In this document: one piece after another, positions 10,815-18,079 of the stretch | Layout of the letters: each line of letters opens with the position of its first letter | How positions within the stretch are numbered: the first letter of the stretch is position 1 | Source of the DNA: GCA-016432345 sp964544105 | Lineage (GTDB): Bacteria > Patescibacteriota > Microgenomatia > Levybacterales > UBA12049 | Length of the DNA stretch: 18,254 nt | Assembly (NCBI GenBank): GCA_964544105.1 | Contig: CAZIZQ010000022.1 | Location: 1 to 18,254, forward strand | Direction: 5' to 3' | The notes under the pieces: model-generated | What the model was told of the DNA's origin: nothing | The model's database searches: none | The model's input: only the letters and a program-made list of their open reading frames with translations | Translations under genes and position numbers: made by a program

Positions 10815-12214
10815 ATGATACAGAAACCTCCAAGTTGGATAAAAAGTTTCACCCCAGAGCTAATTAAAAAGGCTCTTGTGTCAGAAAAATTAAGAGCGCT
10901 TATCAAGGAAGCAGATAAAGAATATATTTATTGGGAAAAATTCAAATATTATAAAACTAATCTGAAATTGCAACATTTTTCTCCCATTGAAACTTTCAGG
11001 AGTTTCAAAATATTATNNNNNNNNNNAAAATACCAGAAGATTTTTCACCAGAAGAGGCATGGGCTTTTCTAAAATTTTCCAGGAGTTCAAATGCTGAAGT
11101 AAGTCCAATAACAGGAATTAACAATTCTCGTTTCAAATTTACTGTGACTAAAAATATGTACCAAAAAGTAAGTATGATTGACTCGAATACTAGTGGTTTT
11201 CTAACTGCCGATGTTGATAAGCCAACTAGTATTCAGAAAAGTCAACTCATTTTGAGTGGTTTAACTGAAGAGGCAATTGCATCCAGTCAGATAGAAGGTG
11301 CGAATACTTCAAGAAAAGTTGCAAAAGAAATGTTATTAAGCCAAAGAAAAGCGCGCACAAGAGATGAACAAATGATAATAAATAATTATCAAGTTATGCA
11401 AAGACTTCTTGATTGGAAAGATTTACCACTAAGCTTAGATATCTTGCTTGCAATACAAAAAAATATTACAACAAATACATTAGAGGATGAAAACGATTCA
11501 GGCAGATTTAGAACAGATGATGACGGAATTAGTGTAATGAATAGATTAACTGGTGAAATTGTATTTACTCCACCGAATGCAAAATTCGTAGAAAACGAAT
11601 TAAGAAAACTAATACAGTACGCCGATACTGATGAATCGGAAGATGAGTTTATTCATCCTGTAATCAAAGCAAGTATTTTGCATTTTTGGCTTGCTTATCT
11701 CCATCCATTTGTAGATGGTAATGGAAGAACAGCAAGAGCAGTATTTTATTGGTATATGTTGAGAAAGAATTATTGGATGTTTCAATATCTCTCAGTGTCA
11801 AGGGTAATAAAGAAGAATAAAGTTCAATATGACAATTCCTTTTTGTATTCTGAATTTGATGAAAATGATTTAACATATTTTCTTTCTTATAAATTAAAAG
11901 CGATTGTCGTTTCTATTAAAGATTTTCTTAATTATTACCATGAGAAGTTAGAGGAAGAAAAAGTTATACAAAAAATAGCTGGAGAGCTAGGGGAATTTAA
12001 TGGAAGACAAGTCAGTATACTTCAAGATCTCAATCACAATAAACAAGATACCATTGATATTACTATATATAAATCAAAAAATAGAATATCATACGAAACG
12101 GCGAGAACAGATTTAGCGCACCTAGTTAAAAAAAAATTGCTTGATAAAATTCATTCAGGTAGGAAATTCGTATATATCGCTAATACAATAGAGATAAGAA
12201 AATTATTTAATTAA
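10815..12214 (+). CDS. Fic family protein (class II, N-terminal inhibitory motif), interrupted by an assembly gap
   Basis: The N-terminal part (10815-10956) and the rest (from 11031) are in different frames around ten Ns. Joining AAAA at 10953-10956 to TACC at 11031 restores one frame, YWEKFKYYK|IPEDFSPEEAWAF, and a 441-residue protein typical of the family. Fic enzymes move AMP (AMPylation) or other nucleotide groups onto hydroxyls of target proteins. The catalytic loop HPFVDGNGRTAR is intact. The inhibitory motif [ST]xxxE[GN] is present as SSQIEG, upstream of the Fic fold, so the enzyme is probably self-restrained. A C-terminal winged-helix-like region (SYETARTDLAHLVKKKLLDK) follows. The promoter carries two palindromic operator copies, fitting autoregulation. 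It ends nine bases from a convergent housekeeping-type gene. Confidence 0.88.
11017..11026. other. Run of 10 Ns (scaffold gap)
   Basis: Ten undetermined bases within the Fic gene. The left flank ends TTCAAAATATTAT, and a near-copy TTCAAATATTATAAAA lies at 10941-10956. The right flank begins AAAATACC. The flanks therefore overlap rather than bracket missing sequence. Confidence 0.95.
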
Positions 12215-12223
12215 AGTGGTTTT

Positions 12224-13918
12224 CTATTTTAGCTCTATTTGCCAGAGTTTGCCATTGCTTAGTACAAAGGCTTTTTTGTCTTTTTCCAATACATCAAATT
12301 CTATTGTTGTTTTTAGAACATCTGATTGATACTGTGTTTGGTAAACACCTGTTTTGCTAAGAACCACAATTCTGTTATTGCCGTTATCCAGAATATACAA
12401 ATTGTCTGTATCGGAAGCGGTAAAAATGCGGGTGGGGTTATTAAATTTTTCATCCAGTCCGGAAACTGCAAAGGCGTCTTGTTTGCCCCGCGTCCATTTT
12501 TGAATATTACCATCGGAGTAGAGGATCCAAATAGAACCGTCGATGGCAATGCTTGTTGCTTTAGACAAGTCTTGTTTGCTGCTTAAATAGTTACTGCTGT
12601 TACTGCCGACAAATTTTAGGATTTGCCCTGCATCTCGATCGAGTACATAGAGATTGCCAATGTACGCGCCTAGCGCGCCTATTCCTCCAACCGTACTCCA
12701 GGAATCTTTGTTTGATACTAGTGTTTTTTTGCTTTTCGTCTTTTTATCAAAACTCGTAATTTCTTTATCATCAATTGTATAGATTGTCTTATCGTCTTGC
12801 GCGACGGTGTGGGGTTTGGTTTCCAGAGCAATAGAAAGCATAATGTTTGCATTTACATCAACTGGTTTTGCATCCACACGGTTAACGCCAGATACTGTTA
12901 GCAGGGAGTCTTCGATGTTTTTAAGCAGGGCACCTAATTTATCTTTGAGCACTTTGTTATTTGCAAACTTCTCTTTGTTTTCCAGAATTATTTTTTGTGC
13001 TTGGGTAAGGTCGTCGCGGGCAAGATTTTTATTAAGTCCAGACAGCCCTTGTCCCGTATCAAACTTTTTTTGTGCTGCAGCATATACCTCTTGGAAGAGG
13101 GCTTGTTGGATAGCTTTCTCTTTTTGATTATTGGTGTAGACAACACTAAAAATGAGAAGGATGATGAGGGTAAGACATATGCCAAGAAAAAGTTTTCTTT
13201 TTCCGGTAAGCTCTATATGGGGAAGTTTTGGCATTTTCTGCAAGACTTTTTTAATATCAGGTATTTGAATGCGTGGTGGTTTAGGCGTTATTATTTCTGG
13301 CACTGCAATTATTTCTTCTTCATACAAAAAAACTACTGCTGCAGCTCCACCTTTTTCGTGCTCGTGGATTAAGGGGGAAAGGTATTCTGCAATTTCTGTG
13401 GGTTTTTGTTGTTCTTCTAAGACAATGGCAAGTTTTTCTTTCGAGATAACTTCGCCAAACTCTTTTGTTTGAAGGATAACTACATCGTTAGGTTGTAAAA
13501 AACCGGATGCAGACGAGATAGTCGGTTCTTGTCCTAAAAGCAATAATCCAAGTTTATCTTGGCGTTGCATATATATTTTTGTTTCTCCAAGAGCAAAGAT
13601 ATACAAGGCATTTTCTACTACAGAGGTAAAACAAGCAGAAAGAACAACATCTTCTTTTCCCAAAGCATTTTTTGTGGCTACAGTAATTGCATTTTGAATA
13701 CTTTCGAGGTCTTTTGTTTCCAAGGTAAAATATTCTGCCTCTAGGGTATTAAGGATTTCTTTACCAATAACTGCGAGCATGTCTATTTCTGCATTATCTT
13801 TTTCTGTCTTGGTAAGAGAGACAACAGCAAAAAGATTACCGGCAGTATATGCCTGTGACCAGGATGCTGGGTGGGATGAAGAAACAATTGTTGCTGCTTG
13901 TATTTTTTTGCTATCCAT
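12224..13918 (-). CDS. PP2C-like N-terminal domain, transmembrane helix and C-terminal beta-propeller
   Basis: The protein has 564 residues. The first ~200 resemble a PPM/PP2C-type fold (GNLFAVVSLTKTEKDNAEID, SACFTSVVENALYIFALGET, FLQPNDVVILQTKEFGEVIS). The Asp residues that bind metal in active phosphatases (for example in DGMGG) are not seen, so it may be non-catalytic. A Pro-rich linker leads to one membrane helix at about 245-265 (FLGICLTLIILLIFSVVYT). Outside, a helical stalk (about 270-340) is followed by a repeat-containing propeller (NLYVLDRDAGQILKFVG, SIWILYSDGNIQKWTRG, NLYILDNGNNRIVVLSKTG), NHL-like blades. It is the last gene of a three-gene operon, overlapping the preceding gene by 8 bp. 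The likely role is envelope sensing or assembly. Confidence 0.8.
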   Translation of the reverse strand: MDSKKIQAATIVSSSHPASWSQAYTAGNLFAVVSLTKTEKDNAEIDMLAVIGKEILNTLEAEYFTLETKDLESIQNAITVATKNALGKEDVVLSACFTSVVENALYIFALGETKIYMQRQDKLGLLLLGQEPTISSASGFLQPNDVVILQTKEFGEVISKEKLAIVLEEQQKPTEIAEYLSPLIHEHEKGGAAAVVFLYEEEIIAVPEIITPKPPRIQIPDIKKVLQKMPKLPHIELTGKRKLFLGICLTLIILLIFSVVYTNNQKEKAIQQALFQEVYAAAQKKFDTGQGLSGLNKNLARDDLTQAQKIILENKEKFANNKVLKDKLGALLKNIEDSLLTVSGVNRVDAKPVDVNANIMLSIALETKPHTVAQDDKTIYTIDDKEITSFDKKTKSKKTLVSNKDSWSTVGGIGALGAYIGNLYVLDRDAGQILKFVGSNSSNYLSSKQDLSKATSIAIDGSIWILYSDGNIQKWTRGKQDAFAVSGLDEKFNNPTRIFTASDTDNLYILDNGNNRIVVLSKTGVYQTQYQSDVLKTTIEFDVLEKDKKAFVLSNGKLWQIELK

Positions 13919-14141
13919 TTAGAGCCAAGATAAAAAGTGAAACTGCCAGAATTATATTTAGTACAGCAATAGCGGCAAGAATACCTGAGGAGTGTTTTTC
14001 GGAAACAACATGGTTCATCACTCTAATCTGGTTGAAAAGTACGAGGGTAAATATAATGACAAAGAAAATTACAATAAGTAATAAAGTTTTTATAAATCCG
14101 GCAGGAGTAAGTAGTTGTTGAAAGAAACTAGTGAGATCCAT
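13911..14141 (-). CDS. 76-residue membrane protein with two helices
   Basis: The frame extends up to 14249, but the real start is ATG 14141 (MDLTSFFQQLL). GGAGAAG lies just upstream within the end of the preceding gene, giving a 14-bp overlap and translational coupling. Two membrane helices (about 17-36, IKTLLLIVIFFVIIFTLVLF, and 55-74, ILAAIAVLNIILAVSLFILA) flank a short loop, NQIRVMNHVVSEKHSSG. The family is unknown to me. Its stop overlaps the start of the PP2C-like/propeller gene by 8 bp, so the three products are probably made in fixed ratio and may form one complex. Confidence 0.78.
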   Translation of the reverse strand: MDLTSFFQQLLTPAGFIKTLLLIVIFFVIIFTLVLFNQIRVMNHVVSEKHSSGILAAIAVLNIILAVSLFILALNG

Positions 14142-14769
14142 TTCTTCTCCTTCCGATAAGGCTTTGAATAATGTCGATAACTTTTCTTGGTTTTGGCACT
14201 GCCAAAAAATCAAAGTGGAGTTTTTCTCCTGCTGTCTGAACAAAAACATCGCCGTAATTAAACAGCGAGCGAATAAATCCTATTTGGTTGTAATTGGTAT
14301 CTTCAACCAAGCTTAGCTTGGTTATCGCAACATCATGGTAGAGAAGATCAGAAAAGTCTATGTCGACAATTCTTTTTTGTGTCACCAGAGAGATATTAAA
14401 ATACCAGGTAACAAATTCCATAAATGCAAAATTAAAAACCAGTAAGTAGTAAATGTATAAGAGTATTGTGCCAAATTCCGGCGGAAGAGAAGAAAGGAAT
14501 GTGGGCAAAAACTGGATAACAAAGATCAGAAGTGGAGGCAGGATAAGTAAAATTATTGTGGTTGCAATCCAGGGGATATTGGTAATAAAGTGGCGGCGCA
14601 AAAACAACAGTACTTCTTCGTTTGCTTCCTGGTTTTCGAAAAAAATACCCTCCGGGTGGTCGCAAAAAGAAGCAAAGTGATGCGTGTGGGACGGCTTTTT
14701 TATTACTACAGGAGTTTGGGCCTCTGGCTGGGGTGTGTCATTTGGAGTTGGTGTAAAAATATCAGGCAT
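14128..14769 (-). CDS. Bacterial PH-domain (bPH2-like) membrane protein
   Basis: The protein has 213 residues. A Pro-rich disordered tail (1-45) precedes NQEANEEVLLFLRRHFITNI, a typical entry to this family. Two membrane helices follow (about 68-90, IATTIILLILPPLLIFVIQF; 103-122, LLYIYYLLVFNFAFMEF). The C-terminal ~90 residues form the PH-like domain: LVTQKRIVDIDFSDLLYHDV, then NYGDVFVQTAGEKLHFDFLA and PKPRKVIDIIQSLI. Family members are membrane proteins of unknown biochemical role. It is the first gene of the operon that continues into the 76-aa and propeller proteins. Only a TATACT touching the ATG is seen upstream, so its promoter is unclear; it may be cotranscribed with the SpoIID-like gene. 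Confidence 0.82.
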   Translation of the reverse strand: MPDIFTPTPNDTPQPEAQTPVVIKKPSHTHHFASFCDHPEGIFFENQEANEEVLLFLRRHFITNIPWIATTIILLILPPLLIFVIQFLPTFLSSLPPEFGTILLYIYYLLVFNFAFMEFVTWYFNISLVTQKRIVDIDFSDLLYHDVAITKLSLVEDTNYNQIGFIRSLFNYGDVFVQTAGEKLHFDFLAVPKPRKVIDIIQSLIGRRRNGSH

Positions 14770-14779
14770 AGTATATTAA

Positions 14780-14880
14780 GCTCAAAACGCAAAGTTCAAA
14801 GTTCAAAACAATAGCTCAAAGTTTAAAGCTTTTAGTTTTGCGTTATAGTTTTGAGTTTTGACATTTGAGCTTTGAGTTTT
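14780..14880. repeat. (CAAAACT)n intergenic repeat, copy B, with complementary arms
   Basis: The left arm (GCTCAAAACGCAAAGTTCAA and similar units) is A/C-rich. The right arm is its T/G-rich complement, ending TTGAGTTTTGACATTTGAGC. The arms could pair as a long imperfect hairpin. A 23-base stretch beginning TATAGTTTTGAG (14844-14866) is identical to 18031-18053 in copy C. It fills the space between the SpoIID-like stop and the PH-protein start. Confidence 0.78.
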
Positions 14881-16613
14881 CACTTTCTTTCTACATTATA
14901 CAACGGGCCGACAATTTGCAAGTTGGCCGGCGCCCGAAGGTTAAACCAATCCTTAAATTCCGAACCACTAAATGACTGTCCAGGAACATTAACGGACGAA
15001 ATTTTACCAGAACCAAAGTCAGCATTTACAGATATGTCTGTTATGGAATCATACGGAGTAATACTTTTTGATCGGAGTTCTGATTTTACTCTGTCACTAT
15101 TCCAAATTTCTCCGCCATATGGGTGTGGTTTGTCGGTTTGGTAGAGATGGTCTTTTGTTCCGGAGTCTGATCGTGCAAGAAGAATTATGTTTACAATATC
15201 TGCAACTTCTTCGGGACGTAGCCACGCAGTTTTTTTGTCGCCACGTGCTCCCCAATCGCAGTAAAACCAAGGAGATTCTTTGTCGTAGGCTCTTGCATTA
15301 AGCTCGCCAAAATTGCTTGGCGTGCCAGTATTTCCATCAAATTTTCCTAAGTTTTGAATATATCCGCCATGAGTTGATGCATATTGGGTAAATGCAGGAG
15401 ATTCACCATCCATAAGCACCCATCCTTTGGTTGCTTCAACTGCTTGTTCCCAATTGCCTCCTTTTGGTTCTGGTTTAAATACTTGACATTGTTCTGTTGT
15501 GCAGATAGCATTTGCTCCATTCCCTGTAACATTTAGAGCATAAGATCTTGCAGCTACTGCCTGTGCTTTAAGTACTGAAAAATTATTGTCTGTCCATGAA
15601 TCTGGTACTTCATAAATTCTTTTTACATAGTCTTCAATTGATCCAGACCATCCTGTGGTTGTTTTTATTGAGATGCCCTGGTCGTAATCTTTTTTCAGAG
15701 TTTTACCGGGATAATACTCTTGCAAGATTTGTTCTTCGTTCTGTCCTGCTTTGGCTCTACCCCATGCACCATATTGGTTTAAGCCATTTCTGTGTGGTGC
15801 TCCATAGGTAAAAAAGGCAATTCTTGGAGAAAAGCCAGGGTCAATTTCTCTGTCGTCGCTGCAACCGCGAGTTGAGGTTCCTGCAGAGCGGGGAATACCA
15901 AGAGCAGAAAGTCTTTGAGAAATGAGTTGTTGCTGTTTTGCCGAAAGAACAGCGATCTGGCCGGATAAATTTGCCTGGTAGGCTTTGGCGCCTGCCACTA
16001 CTTTATCCAGTTTTGCCGACTGCTCGTCCAGAGTTGTTTTAAGCACAGCTAGTTTTTTTTGTTCTTGTTCGAGATTTTCCTTCTTTTCTTCCAGGTCAGA
16101 AATAGACAGGACAATGTTAGTAATAATTGCTTTATCCTGGTCTGCTGCGGCTTTTTGGTAGGCCAAAATTTGGGTAATTTCCCCTGCAGATTTTGCAGAA
16201 AATAGGGTCACAAAAGGGGAGTCATAGTGACTGCGGATATAAAAGTCCCGGATGGTTCGGTTGAGTATTGCCTCTTGCTTTGCCAGGTCTTTATACCCCT
16301 GGTCAATGTTTTTCTTTTTTATTGATACCTCTGCTTCTATTTCGGAGACTCTATTTTTTATGCCGGTAATCTGTTTTTGCATGCTTTTGAGTTCTGATTC
16401 AAGGGGTTTTGTTGCTTTGACAGACATATTAAGAGCCTGTTCAAGTTGGTTTTGACATGTAGAGAGGTCCTCTATGCTCATTGAATTTATTTGATTAGGA
16501 TCAGAGCATTTGTCATTGTCAGCATGAACATTATAGGTAATAAGAAATGTAAATGATATTCCAACAAAGAAGGATAAAATTAAATAAAGAAAAAAAGAAG
16601 ACAGTTTTTTCAT
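14880..16613 (-). CDS. SpoIID/LytB-domain protein with signal peptide and coiled coil
   Basis: The protein has 577 residues. The N terminus is a membrane or signal segment (FFLYLILSFFVGISFTFLIT, cleaved or not around residue 31). A coiled coil follows (about 45-235), similar in layout to PcsB/CwlO-type proteins. The SpoIID region (about 265-500) reads GLNQYGAWGRAKAGQNEEQI, then YVKRIYEVPDSW, whose Glu matches the catalytic acid of SpoIID, then VLKAQAVAARSYAL and YASTHGGYIQ. SpoIID is a lytic transglycosylase that cuts peptidoglycan lacking stem peptides. A cell-wall remodelling role outside the membrane is likely. TGTTATAAT lies 11 bases before the ATG, leaving a leader of only a few bases. 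Transcription is divergent from the toxin-antitoxin-like pair. Confidence 0.9.
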   Translation of the reverse strand: MKKLSSFFLYLILSFFVGISFTFLITYNVHADNDKCSDPNQINSMSIEDLSTCQNQLEQALNMSVKATKPLESELKSMQKQITGIKNRVSEIEAEVSIKKKNIDQGYKDLAKQEAILNRTIRDFYIRSHYDSPFVTLFSAKSAGEITQILAYQKAAADQDKAIITNIVLSISDLEEKKENLEQEQKKLAVLKTTLDEQSAKLDKVVAGAKAYQANLSGQIAVLSAKQQQLISQRLSALGIPRSAGTSTRGCSDDREIDPGFSPRIAFFTYGAPHRNGLNQYGAWGRAKAGQNEEQILQEYYPGKTLKKDYDQGISIKTTTGWSGSIEDYVKRIYEVPDSWTDNNFSVLKAQAVAARSYALNVTGNGANAICTTEQCQVFKPEPKGGNWEQAVEATKGWVLMDGESPAFTQYASTHGGYIQNLGKFDGNTGTPSNFGELNARAYDKESPWFYCDWGARGDKKTAWLRPEEVADIVNIILLARSDSGTKDHLYQTDKPHPYGGEIWNSDRVKSELRSKSITPYDSITDISVNADFGSGKISSVNVPGQSFSGSEFKDWFNLRAPANLQIVGPLYNVERK

Positions 16614-16694
16614 AGGATAGTTGTATTATAACAAATATATCAATGTTTAATTGTTTAATGCCTAGGAGGATAGATATGATATAATGTTTATTAT
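16614..16694. promoter_or_regulatory. Divergent promoters with extended -10 elements
   Basis: On the minus strand TGTTATAAT (hexamer 16630-16625) stands 11 bases before the SpoIID-like ATG. On the plus strand TGATATAAT (hexamer 16680-16685) stands nine bases before ATG 16695. Both imply very short mRNA leaders. Neither has a clear -35. Confidence 0.6.
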
Positions 16695-16958
16695 ATGAAA
16701 ACGCATGTAAGCGCTAAAATAGCAGATTTATTGACAAAAGAACTTTCCTATGCCGATTTTGCTTCTAGTATTCTCAAAAAAGAAATGAGCATATATGAAA
16801 AAGAGTATAGTATGAATTGGGAAGATTTTATGGATAAGTTTGAAAAAGGAAAACTTGGAGATGAGAAAGTTTGGTTTACATGGTATGGATTGGCAATGAG
16901 CGCCAAGGACTGGGATGACACGAAGAAAGAAATTAAAAAAACCATCAGAATTGCTTAG
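16695..16958 (+). CDS. Antitoxin-like small protein
   Basis: The 87-residue acidic/basic helical protein starts MKTHVSAKIADLLTKELSYA. It contains YSMNWEDFMDKFEKGKLGDE followed by WFTWYGLAMSAKDWDDTKKE. This pattern (short helical N terminus, F-x-x-K-F-x-x-G-x-L-G-D core, W-rich C-terminal helix) is that of small antitoxins encoded just before DUF6516-type partners. I infer an antitoxin role mainly from the neighbour: the next ORF overlaps it by 44 bp in another frame, an arrangement common in toxin-antitoxin pairs. The promoter is an extended -10 nine bases upstream. Confidence 0.65.
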   Translation: MKTHVSAKIADLLTKELSYADFASSILKKEMSIYEKEYSMNWEDFMDKFEKGKLGDEKVWFTWYGLAMSAKDWDDTKKEIKKTIRIA

Positions 16959-17337
16959 TCTTTATAGTCAAAAGCTTACTCTTGGTATCGAAAATAAGCT
17001 GTCTCCTTTGTCTTTTGTATTAAACTTTCAGTATCGTAGTCCTAATGTTGCAACAATATCTGGATATGTATTATTTAGGATTGGATTGATATTGGAGTTT
17101 GATGAAATAATAAAACAAGAAAAAACAGCTATAGTAAAACAGAAATACCGTTACCATTTTATGGATAAAACAAAGCAGCTCATTTTTCGTTATGACAATG
17201 TTTCCCATTTTCCAAAAATTGCATCTTTTCCTCACCATAAACATGTAAAGAATACTGTTATAGCATCAAATATGCCAGGATTATTAGAAGTTATAGACGA
17301 AATTGAAGCTTTCATTGTTAAAGGAAAACAGGAATAG
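16915..17337 (+). CDS. DUF6516-like toxin candidate
   Basis: The 140-residue protein has the core YRYHFMDKTKQLIFRYDNVS followed by HFPKIASFPHHKHV, which I recognise as the signature of DUF6516-type proteins, proposed toxins of two-gene modules. The enzymatic activity is unknown to me. The conserved Arg, Tyr, Asp and His residues (FRYDN, PHHKH) are candidates for an active site. The start at ATG 16915 overlaps the antitoxin-like gene by 44 bp. A TTG near 16950 is an alternative and would remove most of the basic N terminus (MTRRKKLKKPSE). Confidence in the family is moderate. Confidence 0.65.
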   Translation: MTRRKKLKKPSELLSLYSQKLTLGIENKLSPLSFVLNFQYRSPNVATISGYVLFRIGLILEFDEIIKQEKTAIVKQKYRYHFMDKTKQLIFRYDNVSHFPKIASFPHHKHVKNTVIASNMPGLLEVIDEIEAFIVKGKQE

Positions 17338-17354
17338 ATTTTGTGCTTTAAGTG

Positions 17355-17363
17355 TGTTATACT
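17355..17363 (+). promoter_or_regulatory. Extended -10 promoter of the LytR_C gene
   Basis: TGTTATACT (hexamer 17358-17363) lies 11 bases before ATG 17375, predicting a leader of about five bases without a ribosome-binding site. Confidence 0.55.
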
Positions 17364-17374
17364 CCCCTTTGATT

Positions 17375-17953
17375 ATGGAAGAAACTTCTCCAAACATCCA
17401 ACCACAAAAAAAACGGAGTTGGAAAAAGGCGTTATTTTTGCTCCTTGTGGTCTTGCTTCTTGGTTTTGGCGGATACAAAGCCATGGCCTACTTTTTGGGT
17501 GGCGGTGAAACACCAAAGCAGGAAATAAGTATTAGTCCAACACCTACAATGGAAGTAATAGAAGAAACTCCAACAGAAGAACCAACACCGGAAGAATCCC
17601 CAACGCCAGAAGTTTCAAAAAAACCAACACCCAGGCCAACGACCAGTCCAATAGATACAACCACAGGTCTTGATAGACGGGAGCTTTCTATAGAGGTGCA
17701 AAATGGGAGTGGGCAAGCAGGCGTGGCAGGAAAGGCCTCTGATTTTCTGAAAAGCTTTGGGTATAAAATTTCCGGTACCGGCAATGCGGATAATTTTAAC
17801 TATACCAACGTAACAATATCTATAAAATCAGCCTCTTCAAATTATTTATCGTTATTGAAAAAAGACTTAAATGAAGAATATACCGTTGGTGACATTAATT
17901 CCACACTTTCCGCCTCATCTTCAGCAGATGCTTTGGTGATTATTGGCAAATAG
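17375..17953 (+). CDS. LytR_C-domain membrane-anchored protein
   Basis: The frame is open from 17303, but ATG 17375 (MEETSPNIQPQKKRSWKKAL) follows the promoter and gives 192 residues. A basic N terminus leads into one membrane helix (about 19-38, LFLLLVVLLLGFGGYKAMAY). A long Pro/Thr/Glu linker (PTEEPTPEESPTPEVSKKPT and more) probably spans the envelope. The C-terminal ~85 residues form a LytR_C domain: LSIEVQNGSGQAGVAGKASD, FLKSFGYKISGTGNADNFNY, then a terminal DALVIIG strand. This domain accompanies LytR-CpsA-Psr wall-polymer enzymes, but no LCP catalytic domain is present. The role is extracytoplasmic and wall-associated by inference. Confidence 0.88.
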   Translation: MEETSPNIQPQKKRSWKKALFLLLVVLLLGFGGYKAMAYFLGGGETPKQEISISPTPTMEVIEETPTEEPTPEESPTPEVSKKPTPRPTTSPIDTTTGLDRRELSIEVQNGSGQAGVAGKASDFLKSFGYKISGTGNADNFNYTNVTISIKSASSNYLSLLKKDLNEEYTVGDINSTLSASSSADALVIIGK

Positions 17954-18066
17954 TAAAAGCGCAAAGTTCAAAGCTACTCGCCTCGCTGCGAAGCGGGCAG
18001 CTTAAAACTCAAAAGTTTTACGTTTTGAACTATAGTTTTGAGTTTTGACATTTAAGTTTTGAGCTT
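17954..18066. repeat. (CAAAACT)n intergenic repeat, copy C, carrying a GC-rich insert
   Basis: The left arm begins GCGCAAAGTTCAAAGCT and is broken by a GC-rich block (17974-18001, including CTCGCCTCGCTGCGAAGCGG) absent from copy B. It resumes TTAAAACTCAAAAG. The right arm shares an exact 23-base run with copy B (18031-18053). Its TTGACA (18045-18050) serves as the -35 of the next gene. Confidence 0.78.
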
Positions 18067-18073
18067 ATATCAT
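18045..18073 (+). promoter_or_regulatory. Promoter of the VIT1-like gene, using the repeat as -35
   Basis: TTGACA (18045-18050), 17 bp and TATCAT (18068-18073) are followed by AGAACT and GTG at 18080, a six-base gap. The -35 lies inside repeat copy C. Confidence 0.65.
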
Positions 18074-18079
18074 AGAACT

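Noticed and set aside
12313..13472. Several ORFs of 65-125 codons antisense or out of frame within the propeller gene
   Set aside because: They are shadows of a well-supported long gene and lack starts with signals or recognisable motifs.
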